The notes under the pieces: model-generated | What the model saw: only the letters and a program-made list of their open reading frames with translations | The model's database searches: none | What the model was told of the DNA's origin: nothing | Assembly (NCBI RefSeq): GCF_900141805.1 | Contig: NZ_FQYN01000002.1 | Span: 589,421-653,420 of the forward strand | DNA from: Hymenobacter daecheongensis DSM 21074 | GTDB lineage: Bacteria; Bacteroidota; Bacteroidia; Cytophagales; Hymenobacteraceae | Direction: 5' to 3' | DNA: 64,000 nucleotides | Shown here: piece after piece, positions 31,389-40,077 of the stretch | Layout: the number at the start of each line of letters is the position of its first letter | Position numbering within the stretch: the stretch's first letter is position 1 | Position numbers and translations under genes: made by a program

Positions 31389-32061
31389 TAGGACGGTGGG
31401 CGTCGAGACGCTCCAGTTTGGACTTGAGAATGGCGCGGGCGCGCGAATACTGGGACTTGCTGGTGCCTTCGGAAATGCCCATCATTTCCCCGATTTCCTT
31501 GTGGCCGTAGCCTTCGATGGCAAACAGGTTGAACACCATGCGGTAGCGCGGAGCCAGCTCCTGCACCATGGCCAGCATTTCCTCGAAAGCGTAGTTGGAG
31601 AGCGTAAATTCCTCGCCGGCCAGATCCTGCGGGTATTCGCCCTCGCTCACGGCCACCAGCGGCGCGTTGCGGCGGTGCTGGCGCAGGGCGGCATTCACCA
31701 TGATGCGCCGGATCCAGAACTCCAGCGGGCACTCGCGGCGGAAGCCGCGCAGGTTGTTGAACACGGTGATAAAGCCCTCCTGGAGCACGTCTTCGGCCTC
31801 GAAGGTGGTTTGGGCGTAGCGCAGGCACACGGCCATCATCTTGCCCGAAAACCGGTCGTAGAGGTGTTTCTGCATCAGGCGGCTGCCGGCCAGGCAGCCA
31901 TCAATCAGCTCGGCCTCGCTGAGCTGGGAGGGCGGAGTGAGGTGGCGCACAGCAGCAGACGACGAGGACGGGGAGGAAGCAGGACGGGAAGCCGACAGGC
32001 CATCCGGCAGCAGGCTGCGCAGCCCATTTGCAGTGCCCAGCGCGGCAGATAGCGCGCCCAT
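31369..32061 (-). CDS. ECF sigma factor partnered with the Dma-like protein
   Basis: The 230-residue protein starts with about 45 Ser/Ala/Pro-rich residues. Region 2 follows (AELIDGCLAGSRLMQKHLYD; AEDVLQEGFITVFNNLRGF; FWIRRIMVNAALRQHRR), then region 4 (AIEGYGHKEIGEMMGISEGT, SKSQYSRARAILKSKL). The GTSKSQYSRAR recognition helix end is common in Bacteroidota ECF factors. Its 3' end overlaps the Dma-like gene, implying coupled synthesis. The N-terminal extension is unusual; the Met near residue 63 is too late to be a start, so I keep the first ATG. A possible ECF-type promoter lies 175-205 bases upstream. Confidence 0.9.
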   Translation of the reverse strand: MGALSAALGTANGLRSLLPDGLSASRPASSPSSSSAAVRHLTPPSQLSEAELIDGCLAGSRLMQKHLYDRFSGKMMAVCLRYAQTTFEAEDVLQEGFITVFNNLRGFRRECPLEFWIRRIMVNAALRQHRRNAPLVAVSEGEYPQDLAGEEFTLSNYAFEEMLAMVQELAPRYRMVFNLFAIEGYGHKEIGEMMGISEGTSKSQYSRARAILKSKLERLDAHRPNATFRN

Positions 32062-32484
32062 TACCAGGAGCGGCCCAGCTGGCCGTCGTTAGCGCGTGCA
32101 ACCATACGGGGACTAGCAGAAATAGCGGCTGGCTCCGGGAGCAGCGAGCAAGTGAGAATAGCGTGTGGCATATGCGACGGGTAGAATGCGCTAAAATCGA
32201 TGCGCCCGGCGGCCTAAAATCCCGGACGGCAAAAGGAAGATAAGGTCGCCCGTCAGAAGGTTGCACAAGGACCGTAAAAATCTGCAATGCCCTAAGGAAA
32301 GCATTTACAATGAAGATGTTGCTGGCAAAAAATAAGTCATTACAACCCGGCTTGCCAAATACATGTATGTACACACCTAGCTGCCCACGGCGGCTAGGGC
32401 AGCTTGCGGGGCGGTCTGGGCCTTTTTTGCCCCGGCCGCTGCAGATTTGCCCAGCTATTCTTTCACTTTTTCCGCCCAAGCCCC
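32062..32484. other. Divergent intergenic region (sigma factor / wrbA)
   Basis: About 420 bases without a convincing gene. The minus-strand half carries a possible ECF promoter at 32236-32265. A TACATGTATGTA palindrome lies near 32363. The wrbA side ends in T/C-rich DNA with a CAGATTTG one-mismatch -7 box near 32442. No repeat of the inverted type is present, which makes this the longest junction without one. Confidence 0.55.
32236..32265 (-). promoter_or_regulatory. Possible ECF-type promoter of the sigma/Dma-like unit
   Basis: On the minus strand TGCAACC is followed after 15 bases by TTATCTT. A GCAACC-like -35 element occurs, as I recall, before ECF sigma genes in related bacteria and would fit autoregulation. 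The match is judged by eye only. Confidence 0.35.
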
Positions 32485-33099
32485 ATGAAAACCCTGGTTC
32501 TGTTTTACTCCACGTATGGCCATATCTACAAGATGGCGGAAGCCATTGCCGAGGGTGCCCGCGAGGTGGCCGGCAATGAAGTAGTGATAAAGCGCGTGCC
32601 CGAAACGCTGACCACGGCGCTGCTCGACCAGATTGGGGCCACGCAGGCCCAGCAGGCCTTCGCGCATCTGCCCGTGGCTACCGTGGAGGAATTGCCCCAA
32701 TACGACGCCATTCTGTTCGGCACGCCCACGCGCTACGGCAACCTGTGCGGCCAGATGCAGTCGTTTCTGGATGGCACCGGCGGCCTGTGGGCCAAGGGGG
32801 CGCTGGTGGGCAAAGTCGGCGGCGTGTTTGTGAGCACGGCCACCCAGCACGGGGGGCAGGAAACTACCATCCGTAGCTTCCACACCGAGCTGCTGCACCA
32901 CGGCTTCGTTATCGTGGGGCTGCCCTACTCCTGGCAGGGGCAGACGAATATTGAGGAGATAACCGGCGGCTCGCCCTACGGCGCCAGCACCATAGCGGGC
33001 GGCAAAGGTGAGCGGCAGCCCAGCGCCAACGAGCTGGAAGGCGCGCGTTTCCAGGGCCGGCACACGGCCGAAATTGCCCGCAAGCTGGCGGCAAAATAA
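32485..33099 (+). CDS. wrbA: NAD(P)H:quinone oxidoreductase WrbA
   Basis: WrbA is an FMN-dependent quinone reductase that performs two-electron reduction and limits oxidative stress. The 204-residue protein starts [20 protein letters not shown], with the flavodoxin-like FMN phosphate loop. [20 protein letters not shown] is the family's second FMN segment, followed by [12 protein letters not shown] and [17 protein letters not shown] near the C-terminus, both diagnostic of WrbA. A longer in-frame start 81 bases upstream was rejected because it adds non-conserved residues. It is monocistronic and ends at a hairpin shared with the LytTR regulator. Confidence 0.95.
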   Translation: MKTLVLFYSTYGHIYKMAEAIAEGAREVAGNEVVIKRVPETLTTALLDQIGATQAQQAFAHLPVATVEELPQYDAILFGTPTRYGNLCGQMQSFLDGTGGLWAKGALVGKVGGVFVSTATQHGGQETTIRSFHTELLHHGFVIVGLPYSWQGQTNIEEITGGSPYGASTIAGGKGERQPSANELEGARFQGRHTAEIARKLAAK

Positions 33100-33161
33100 C
33101 CCTCGCTTTTTTCGGATTAAATGCGGTACTTACCGCTTCTTCGCACTTCTATTGCATCCTG

Positions 33162-33200
33162 CAGCAGCCAGCCGTTCTCGGTTGGCTGCTGTTGTTTTAT
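33162..33200. terminator. Bidirectional terminator, wrbA/LytTR regulator
   Basis: CAGCAGCCAGCCG pairs with CGGTTGGCTGCTG (one wobble) over TTCT, then TTGTTTTAT. It lies between convergent genes. Confidence 0.85.
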
Positions 33201-33231
33201 CGGGGCTTGGCAGCCATCCGTCTGCCCTGGT

Positions 33232-33969
33232 TCAAAGCTGATTGTAGGCTTTGATCAGGCTGGCAAAGGCCTCGCGGTAGGTGTCGCCGATGGGGAGCAG
33301 GCGGCCGGCCACCTGCACCTTGCCCCGCTCCACGTGCTCGATGCAGCCCAGGGCCACCAGATAGGACTTGTGGATGCGGGCAAATCGCTCCGGGGGCAGC
33401 ACCTCTTCCACCCGCCGAAACGACTGCAGGGTGAGGACTTTGCCCGCCGTGGTATAAATCATCAGGTATTCCTTCATGCCCTCGATGTAGAGAATATCAT
33501 CGAAATCTACGCGCTGCAGGCGGTTCTCATTCTTTACGAACATTGCCTTCGGGCTGCCAAGCGCCGCCGGCGGCGGGCTGGCATCGGCGGGCAGCAGGGC
33601 ATTGGGGGCACTGGGGGCCAGCTGGTGCCGCACTTTCTGCACGGCCTGCACAAACCGCTCGAAGGCAATAGGCTTGAGCAGATAATCGGTGGCGTTCAGC
33701 TCGTAGCTGCGCACGGCATATTGGTCGTAGGCGGTGGTGAAGACGATGCGCGGCCCCGGCTGGGGCAGCAGCTGGGCCAGTTGCAACCCCGTGAGCCGGG
33801 GCATGTGAATATCCAGAAACACGACATCCACGGGATTGTCCTGCAGAAAGGCCAGCCCGGCCAGAACATCATCAAACTGCCCCTTCAGCTCCAGGCCGGG
33901 CATCTGGGCACAATAATCGGCCAGCAGATCGAGGGCCAGAGGTTCGTCGTCGAGAATAGCGCAGGTCAT
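33232..33969 (-). CDS. LytTR-family response regulator
   Basis: The 245-residue regulator has a receiver domain at 1-120 (acidic pocket DDEP, phosphoacceptor Asp in VVFLDIHMP, switch Thr in FTTAYDQ, Lys in LLKPI), a Pro/Ala linker, and a LytTR DNA-binding domain at about 140-240 (ILYIEGMKEYLMIYT, FARIHKSYLVAL). Its start overlaps the stop of the sensor kinase gene by four bases (ATGA), so the two form a translationally coupled two-component system. An ABC exporter lies divergent from the kinase and is the most obvious target. Confidence 0.93.
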   Translation of the reverse strand: MTCAILDDEPLALDLLADYCAQMPGLELKGQFDDVLAGLAFLQDNPVDVVFLDIHMPRLTGLQLAQLLPQPGPRIVFTTAYDQYAVRSYELNATDYLLKPIAFERFVQAVQKVRHQLAPSAPNALLPADASPPPAALGSPKAMFVKNENRLQRVDFDDILYIEGMKEYLMIYTTAGKVLTLQSFRRVEEVLPPERFARIHKSYLVALGCIEHVERGKVQVAGRLLPIGDTYREAFASLIKAYNQL

Positions 33970-35180
33970 GGAGCGGGGGTTGAAGGAGAGGCCGGGCGGC
34001 TATCAGGCCACAGCGTGAGCGTGACTAGGTGCTGGCCGGGGGGCGTTTGCACATCCAGCACATGGCGGCCGGGGTAGAGCAGCGTGAGGCGCCGCCGCAG
34101 GTTAGCGAGGCCCACGCCGCCGGGCTGTTCGGGCAGGTGGCGGCCTTCATCGGCGGGCGGCAGGTGGTTGAGCACGGTGAAGCGCAGCCGGCCATCGTCG
34201 GGCAGCAGGGTCAGGCTGATGTGGACCGCGACGGGGCGCACGGTCAGATCACCGTGCTTAAAGGCATTTTCGACCAGCGGCAGCAGCAGCAGCGGGGCAA
34301 TGGGATGGGCGGAATCGGGCGCGATGCCTTCGACCTGAAAGCAGATGGCCTCGGGGGCAGAAGCGGGCAGGCGCAGGCGCTGCAAATCGAGGAAGGCGCG
34401 CAGATGCACCAGCTCCCGGCTCAGCGGCACGGTGTCGGTGCTGCTTTCGTAGAGCAGGTAGCGCATGATTTCAGCCAGCCGCAGCACCGCCTCCGGGGCG
34501 CGGTCGGATTTGCGGCTGGTGAGGGAATAGATGTTGTTGAGGGTGTTGAAGAGGAAGTGCGGGTTGATCTGGGTTTTGAGCATGGCCAGCTCCGTGAGCA
34601 ACTGCTGGTGCTCCAGCTCGCGGCGGTTGCGCAGGCCGCGCAGGTAGTCGCCGGTGATGCGCAGCGCCGAGCTGAAGAAAATGGCCATCAGCCCCATCAG
34701 GGTATAGGGCACAATCATGGCCAGCGTCTGCGGCTGAGTGCGGGCCTGCTCGGCGGCTCCGCCGATGAGCACGGAAGCGCCAAAACGGGCGGGCACGTAG
34801 AGCAGCAGCAGCAACAGCACCCCGATGATGTAGGGAATGAGCCGGCCCCGGCTCAGGGTGCGCGGAATCAGCAGCATCCAGTTGGTATAGAACATGGCCG
34901 CCGCCAGCAGGTCGGTGAGCCCGGCCCGGAGCAGAAACCCGCGTAGCCCCAGGCGGCTGCCGAATTTGGTCGGCTCATAGGCCAGCATCATCCCATCAAA
35001 CAGCAGCAGAATGCCCCAGAAGAGCAGATGAACCCACAGCGGAACGGCCGCGCCATCGGCGTGGGGCCACCAGTGCAGGCGGGAAAAGGCCCGCACACGG
35101 CTCCATCGGCCGGAGGCGGGTGAAACAGCAGGGGGCAAAGCAGCGGGCAGTACGATTTCCACGCCGGAAGATACCAGCAT
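33966..35180 (-). CDS. LytS/YehU-type sensor histidine kinase
   Basis: I choose the ATG at 35180, giving 404 residues; an earlier ATG at 35252 would add 24. Four membrane helices lie between about 45 and 200 (PLWVHLLFWGILLLFDGMML; IPYIIGVLLLLLLYVPARF). The His-kinase domain carries TQINPHFLFNTLNNIYSL, the phosphoacceptor His of this class, and the C-terminal ATPase part has LLPLVENAFKHG and GVGLANLRRRL. It lacks a large extracytoplasmic sensor domain, so the signal may be sensed in the membrane, as for kinases that watch cell-wall-active compounds through an ABC transporter. Confidence 0.9.
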   Translation of the reverse strand: MLVSSGVEIVLPAALPPAVSPASGRWSRVRAFSRLHWWPHADGAAVPLWVHLLFWGILLLFDGMMLAYEPTKFGSRLGLRGFLLRAGLTDLLAAAMFYTNWMLLIPRTLSRGRLIPYIIGVLLLLLLYVPARFGASVLIGGAAEQARTQPQTLAMIVPYTLMGLMAIFFSSALRITGDYLRGLRNRRELEHQQLLTELAMLKTQINPHFLFNTLNNIYSLTSRKSDRAPEAVLRLAEIMRYLLYESSTDTVPLSRELVHLRAFLDLQRLRLPASAPEAICFQVEGIAPDSAHPIAPLLLLPLVENAFKHGDLTVRPVAVHISLTLLPDDGRLRFTVLNHLPPADEGRHLPEQPGGVGLANLRRRLTLLYPGRHVLDVQTPPGQHLVTLTLWPDSRPASPSTPAP

Positions 35181-35367
35181 CCACGGATTGCGGCTATAGT
35201 TTTCAACCAACACCGCCCCCGGCCAGCCCAACGGCCCGCCAGCAGCCGCCAACGCCGGAGCCCAGCGCGCCGGGGGCCTCAGCCGGCGTTGGCCACCCCA
35301 AAACCACCATTGCCGACACCCGCGGGCTGGTTGGTAGAATAGTCGGCCGGCACTGCCGACGGGCGGC

Positions 35368-35375
35368 TAGGTTTG
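35368..35375 (+). promoter_or_regulatory. -7 box of the ABC exporter operon
   Basis: TAGGTTTG, a full TAnnTTTG match, 31 bases before the ATG at 35406. It lies in the 225-base divergent region between the sensor kinase and the transporter, where a LytTR operator would be expected. I could not pick out a convincing direct-repeat operator. Confidence 0.5.
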
Positions 35376-35405
35376 CCACCATGTTCCACCTCACTACCCG
35401 ATACG

Positions 35406-36335
35406 ATGGCTGTTTCTGATCTGCTGCTGGAAACCCAGGGGCTGCATTTCTGCTTTGGCAAGCGCCCCATTCTGCACGACATCGGCCTGCAGGTGCCGCC
35501 GGGCAGCATCTACGGCTTTCTGGGGCCGAACGGGGCCGGCAAAAGCACGACTATGCGCCTGCTGCTGGGGCTGCTGCGGCCGGCGGCCGGCACGGTCCAG
35601 CTGTTCGGGCACGACTTAGCCCGGCACCAGGTGGCCCTGCTGAGCCGGGTGGGCGCGCTCATCGAAAACCCTTCGCTCTACGGCCACCTCACGGGCCGCG
35701 AAAACGTAGAGGCCACCCGTCGCCTGCGGGGCCTGCCCGCCCACCGCACGACCGAAGTGCTGGCGCTAGTGGGCCTGAGCAACTCGGGCGGCCGGCTGGT
35801 GAAGGAATACTCGCTGGGGATGCGCCAGCGCCTGGGGCTGGCCCTGGCCCTGCTCCCCGACCCCGACCTATTGCTGCTCGATGAGCCCACCAACGGCCTG
35901 GACCCCAACGGCATCATGGAGATGCGCGGCCTGCTGCTGCGGCTGCGCCAGGAGCACGGCAAAACCATTCTGCTGTCGAGCCACCTGATCAGCGAGATTG
36001 AGAAAGTAGCCACGCATGTGGGGGTCATTCAGCAGGGCCGGCTGGTTTTTCAGGGCAGCCTGGCGGCGCTGCAGCACCGGCAGGCCGACCAGACTTGGCT
36101 GGTGCTCGATACCGCCAGCGCCGACACCTGCCGCAACCTGCTGCCCCAGCTGCTGAGCGGCGCCCTGCTAACCGGCCCCGGCACGCTCCGGCTGCCCTTT
36201 TCCACTCCCGACCAGGTGGCCACGCTGGCCCAGGCCCTGGTGGCGGCCGGCCAGCCCATCTACGGCCTGCGCCAGGAGCAGCCCAGCCTCGAAGACACAT
36301 TTCTCCAGCTCACCGAAACCAGCACGGCCCTATGA
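35406..36335 (+). CDS. ABC transporter ATP-binding subunit
   Basis: The 309-residue ATPase has Walker A GFLGPNGAGKSTT, the Q-loop region ALIENPSLYGHLTGREN, signature EYSLGMRQRLGLA, Walker B LLLLDEPTNGLDP and H-loop ILLSSHLISEIEKVA. The C-terminal extension of about 90 residues is typical of BcrA/multidrug-type exporters. It overlaps the permease gene by four bases (ATGA). An earlier in-frame ATG 33 bases upstream is possible but lies just after the -7 box. Together with the divergent LytTR system this resembles a peptide-antibiotic response module. Confidence 0.92.
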   Translation: MAVSDLLLETQGLHFCFGKRPILHDIGLQVPPGSIYGFLGPNGAGKSTTMRLLLGLLRPAAGTVQLFGHDLARHQVALLSRVGALIENPSLYGHLTGRENVEATRRLRGLPAHRTTEVLALVGLSNSGGRLVKEYSLGMRQRLGLALALLPDPDLLLLDEPTNGLDPNGIMEMRGLLLRLRQEHGKTILLSSHLISEIEKVATHVGVIQQGRLVFQGSLAALQHRQADQTWLVLDTASADTCRNLLPQLLSGALLTGPGTLRLPFSTPDQVATLAQALVAAGQPIYGLRQEQPSLEDTFLQLTETSTAL

Positions 36336-37174
36336 AAACCCTGACCACCCCTCCCCCGCCGCACTGGGCTACGCTGCCCGCCGCCCCCGGTGCCCTCACG
36401 CAACTGCGGCGCTGCCTCGCCGCCGACTATGGCAAGCTGTACCGCACGCCGGCCCTGTGGCTGGCGCTGGCCGGCGGCGCTTTGCCGGTGCTGCTCAACT
36501 TCTGTATCTTCTACTTCAAAGGCGAATACCTGGTGAAGCCGGGCCAGAACCCATGGCCGCACTACGTGACGATGAGCTGGCAGACGGCTTCGGCCTTTTT
36601 GCTGCCCTTGTTTGTGGTGCTGCTCACGGGCCTGCTGGCCGCCATTGAGCACCAGGCCGTGGGCTGGAAACATGTGCATGCCCTGCCGGTGGGCCGGGGA
36701 GCCGTCTACGTCAGTAAGCTGCTGATTCTGCTCCAGCTCACGCTGCTGGCCCAGATGCTGTATGCGGGGCTGCTGCTGGCGGCGGGCGGGGTGCTGGGCT
36801 GGCTGCGGCCGGAGCTGGGGTTTCGGGCTGGCAGCATCGCGCTGGGGCCGGTGGGGCTGATGCTGGGGCATACCTTCCTGGCTACGCTGGGCCTGCTGGG
36901 CATTCAGTACGTGGCGGCGCTGTGGTGGCGCAGCTTCGTGGTGCCGCTGGCCCTGGGTATCGGCGGCATCGTCACGGGCCTCACGCTGCTGCGCTGGGAG
37001 CATGTCGATGTGATTCCGTACGCGGCGCCGGCGCGGGTGCTGCACGCGCTGAGCGGCAAAGCAGTCTTGACGGTGGACCCGGCCGTGTCGTTGGCCGAAT
37101 GGTATAGCCTGGCCTGGTTTGGAGGCGCGGTGCTGCTGGGTTACGCGCTGCTGCGCTTCCGACAAAGCGAATAA
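36332..37174 (+). CDS. ABC transporter permease (ABC-2/lantibiotic-export type)
   Basis: The 280-residue inner-membrane protein has about six hydrophobic helices (ALWLALAGGALPVLLNFCIF; AFLLPLFVVLLTGLLAAIEH; LILLQLTLLAQMLYAGLLLA) and a conserved early cytoplasmic segment AADYGKLYRTPAL, as in BcrB/MutG-type permeases. It is co-translated with the ATPase. The exported substrate is unknown; related systems expel lantibiotics or bacitracin-like compounds, but general lipid or drug export is equally possible. Confidence 0.82.
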   Translation: MKTLTTPPPPHWATLPAAPGALTQLRRCLAADYGKLYRTPALWLALAGGALPVLLNFCIFYFKGEYLVKPGQNPWPHYVTMSWQTASAFLLPLFVVLLTGLLAAIEHQAVGWKHVHALPVGRGAVYVSKLLILLQLTLLAQMLYAGLLLAAGGVLGWLRPELGFRAGSIALGPVGLMLGHTFLATLGLLGIQYVAALWWRSFVVPLALGIGGIVTGLTLLRWEHVDVIPYAAPARVLHALSGKAVLTVDPAVSLAEWYSLAWFGGAVLLGYALLRFRQSE

Positions 37175-37376
37175 TGCCGGATTCCGGCCGGCCTCGTGCA
37201 ACCCCGCCGCCACCGGTGTGACCCTTGGCAGACCTGATCTTCTCCCATTCATCTCCCGGCTGCTGCATTTCAGGGCCGAATTGTAACCACTTAACCTTTT
37301 TTAGTTGTCGGTGGGCGGGCATTGCCTTCTCTTTGTCCCGCCTTCCGGTTCCTACCCACTTGAGTTTCTATATCTG

Positions 37377-39959
37377 ATGAAGCACGCTTATCTACCCGTA
37401 CTGCTCGGTGGCCTGCTGGCCGCCCCCGCCCTCGCCCAGACTATCCCGCCCGCCGGAGCCCCACCAACTGCCCGCCCTACCCTACCAGCCGGCGCGCCGG
37501 CCCCCACGGCTCCTAAGCCGCTGGCCCTGTCCACCGTCCCGCGCGGGACGGGCCGCCTGACGGGCACGGTGCTAGATGCGGCCACCAAAAAGCCCGTGGA
37601 GTTTGCCACCGTGGCCCTGCTGCCCGCCACCGGCACCACCCCGCTCGACGGCACCGTGTGCGACGAAAAAGGCCGCTTCGTGCTGAAAGGGCTGGCCCCC
37701 GGCACCTACCGCGTGCAGCTCAGCTTTGTGGGCTACACCGGCCGCACCGAGACCGTGACCGTGGGCGAAGGCAGCACCGATCTGGGCACTGTGGCCCTGA
37801 CCTCGGCGGTCCAGAAGCTGGGCGAGGTGACCGTGACCGGTGAGCGGGACGTGGTGGAAACCAAGCCTGACCGCATCGTCTACAACGCTGAAAAGGACCT
37901 CACCAACGCCGGCGGCACCGCGGCCGACGTGCTGCGCAAAGTACCACTGCTGAGCGTGGACCCCGAGGGCAACGTGCAGCTACGCGGCACCAGCAACGTG
38001 CTGGTACTCATCAACAACAAGCCCTCGGGCATTGTGGCGGGCTCGGTGGCCGATGCCATGAAGCAGATTCCGGCCGACCAGATCAAGACGGTGGAAGTTA
38101 TTACCTCGCCCTCGGCCAAGTATGATGCGGAGGGCAGCGGCGGCATTATCAACATCACGCTCAAGAAAAACAACCTGCAGGGCACCAACGGCAGCCTGGG
38201 GCTGGCTGGCGGCACGCGCAGCTCCAACGCCAACGCGGCCCTGAACTACCGCCAGGGCAAAGTTGGGCTGACCAGCTCGGCCAGCGGCTTTGCCTACTAC
38301 AGTCCCAACCGCAATGATTTGGAGCGCTATCTGAAAAACGCCGACGGCACCGAGCGCCTGACCCTGCTACAGCGCGGCGAGGGCAACTCGCTGGGCGGCG
38401 GTGGCTTCGGCCGCCTCGGCCTCGACTACGACCCCGCCCAGTACCACAGCCTCACGCTGGCCGTGCAGGGCAGCATGTTCCGCAACAGCGGCGACAATCA
38501 ACTCTTCAACGAAAGCACGCCCACGCCCGCGTTCAGCAACCGGTTCACCCGCGACTCCGAGCGCAGCTTCCATACCCAGAGCTACGACGTGAGCGGCAGC
38601 TACACCCGCACTTTTGCGCAGAAGCGCCGCGAGTGGAACGTGCTGGGCCAGCACACCCGCAACCGCAACAACCAGGATTTCAGCCTCGACCAATACCCCG
38701 GTGAGGGCGTGGCGGCGAACCCCAACTACCGCGAACAGAGCCTGAACCTCTCGCGCAACCTGGAAACCACGCTGCAGACCGACTACGTGCATCCGCTTTC
38801 GGAAACCACGACGCTCGAAACCGGAGCTAAAGCCATTATGCGCCGCGTGAGCAGCGACTACACCGTGCAGACCGACCCCACCGGCCAGAGCAGCCTGCAG
38901 ACCAATAAGCCCCGCTCCAACAACTTTAGCTACGACCAGGATGTGCTGGCGGCCTACGGATCCTACGGCTTCAGCCTGAACAAAAAGGTGAGCGGCAAAG
39001 CCGGCGCCCGCGTCGAGCAGACCCGCATTGATGGCAGCTTTAAGCAGGGCTCCGACCAGGGCGTGCAGCAGGACTACACCACGCTGCTGCCCAACCTGAG
39101 CCTGAGCTACCAGCCCGGCAACCCCAAAATGCCCGGCCAGAGTCTGCGCGCGGCCTACTCGCAGCGTATTCAGCGCCCCCAGATTTTCTACCTGAATCCG
39201 TTCGTCAACGCCACCGATTCGCTCAACATCACCTACGGCAACCCGCAGCTGGAGCCGGAGCGGACGCACAACGTGGAGCTGAGCTACACCACCTTCATCA
39301 AGGGCTCGGTGCTGACCATTTCAACCTACGCCCGCCGCACCGGCAGCGCCATCGAGCCCTTCCGCTTCGTGGATACCGTGCGCGTAGCCGGCCGCCCCGA
39401 CCGCCTGGTGCAGAATCAGACGTTCCGCAACATAGGGCGCAACGCCACCTACGGCATGAGCGTGTTTGGCTCGGTGAAGCCGGTGCCGAAATGGGACGTG
39501 AGCGGTACGCTGAACGTGTACTACGTGTCGTTGAAAAGCCCTTCGCTGGGCCTCAGCAACTCCGGGATGATAGCCAGCCTGAATATCAACTCCGGCTACA
39601 AATTCGACAAGGGATTGAGCCTGCAGTTCAACGGCGGCCTGAACTCGCCCCGCGTGCAGCTGCAGGGCCGCCAAGCCGCCTGGACGTTCTACTCGGTGGG
39701 CCTGCGCAAAAGCCTGCTCAAGGACAAAGCCGACCTGACCCTGAACGCCGACAACTTTCTGCAAGCCACCCGCAACCTGAGCGCCACGCTCGACACTGAC
39801 CAGTTTCGTCAGGAAAGCAACAACTATATCTACATGCGCGGCGTGCGCCTGGCCTTCAACTACCGCTTCGGCAAGGTATCGGCCCAGCCCCAAAAGCGCC
39901 GCCGTGGCATCCAGAACGACGACGTGAAACAAGGCGAAAGCAACCAGGGACAGCAGTAG
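37377..39959 (+). CDS. Outer-membrane beta-barrel receptor with carboxypeptidase-like domain (OMP_b-brl_3 type)
   Basis: The 860-residue protein begins with a signal peptide (MKHAYLPVLLGGLLAAPALA) and a Pro/Ala/Thr-rich spacer. Next comes a carboxypeptidase-regulatory-like domain at about 60-145 (GTVLDAATKKPVEFATVALL; PGTYRVQLSFVGYTG), then a plug domain (AADVLRKVPLLSVDPEGNVQ; VEVITSPSAKYDAEGSGGII) and a long barrel. The C-terminus is an unusual basic tail (QPQKRRRGIQNDDV). It lacks a neighbouring SusD lipoprotein. Such receptors often import metal chelates, peptides or other ligands, but the ligand is not identifiable. The stop codon TAG abuts a 48-bp inverted repeat. Confidence 0.9.
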   Translation: MKHAYLPVLLGGLLAAPALAQTIPPAGAPPTARPTLPAGAPAPTAPKPLALSTVPRGTGRLTGTVLDAATKKPVEFATVALLPATGTTPLDGTVCDEKGRFVLKGLAPGTYRVQLSFVGYTGRTETVTVGEGSTDLGTVALTSAVQKLGEVTVTGERDVVETKPDRIVYNAEKDLTNAGGTAADVLRKVPLLSVDPEGNVQLRGTSNVLVLINNKPSGIVAGSVADAMKQIPADQIKTVEVITSPSAKYDAEGSGGIINITLKKNNLQGTNGSLGLAGGTRSSNANAALNYRQGKVGLTSSASGFAYYSPNRNDLERYLKNADGTERLTLLQRGEGNSLGGGGFGRLGLDYDPAQYHSLTLAVQGSMFRNSGDNQLFNESTPTPAFSNRFTRDSERSFHTQSYDVSGSYTRTFAQKRREWNVLGQHTRNRNNQDFSLDQYPGEGVAANPNYREQSLNLSRNLETTLQTDYVHPLSETTTLETGAKAIMRRVSSDYTVQTDPTGQSSLQTNKPRSNNFSYDQDVLAAYGSYGFSLNKKVSGKAGARVEQTRIDGSFKQGSDQGVQQDYTTLLPNLSLSYQPGNPKMPGQSLRAAYSQRIQRPQIFYLNPFVNATDSLNITYGNPQLEPERTHNVELSYTTFIKGSVLTISTYARRTGSAIEPFRFVDTVRVAGRPDRLVQNQTFRNIGRNATYGMSVFGSVKPVPKWDVSGTLNVYYVSLKSPSLGLSNSGMIASLNINSGYKFDKGLSLQFNGGLNSPRVQLQGRQAAWTFYSVGLRKSLLKDKADLTLNADNFLQATRNLSATLDTDQFRQESNNYIYMRGVRLAFNYRFGKVSAQPQKRRRGIQNDDVKQGESNQGQQ

Positions 39960-40077
39960 TGAAATGGTGAGATAGTGAAATGGTGAGTTTGCTGTTCAAT
40001 CTGCGCATCTGGCGCAAGCGGCGCATTTAGCGCAGATTGAACAGCAAACTCACCATTTCACTATCTCACCATTTCAC
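39959..40077. repeat. Perfect 48-bp inverted repeat built of GTGARATR octamers
   Basis: Arms 39959-40006 and 40030-40077 are exact complements over 48 bp: octamers GTGAAATG, GTGAGATA, GTGAAATG, GTGAGTTT, then GCTGTTCA, ATCTGCGC. The 23-base centre has GGCGCA near-repeats. The receptor's TAG ends on the first base of the left arm, and aroE's TGA (40074-40076) lies in the right arm, so the element fills the whole space between the two convergent genes. It is the same family as 11468-11592. Confidence 0.97.

Noticed and set aside
37175..37376. Promoter or small gene in the 200 bases before the large receptor
   Set aside because: Only a one-mismatch TCTCTTTG is seen and no small reading frame with a plausible product.
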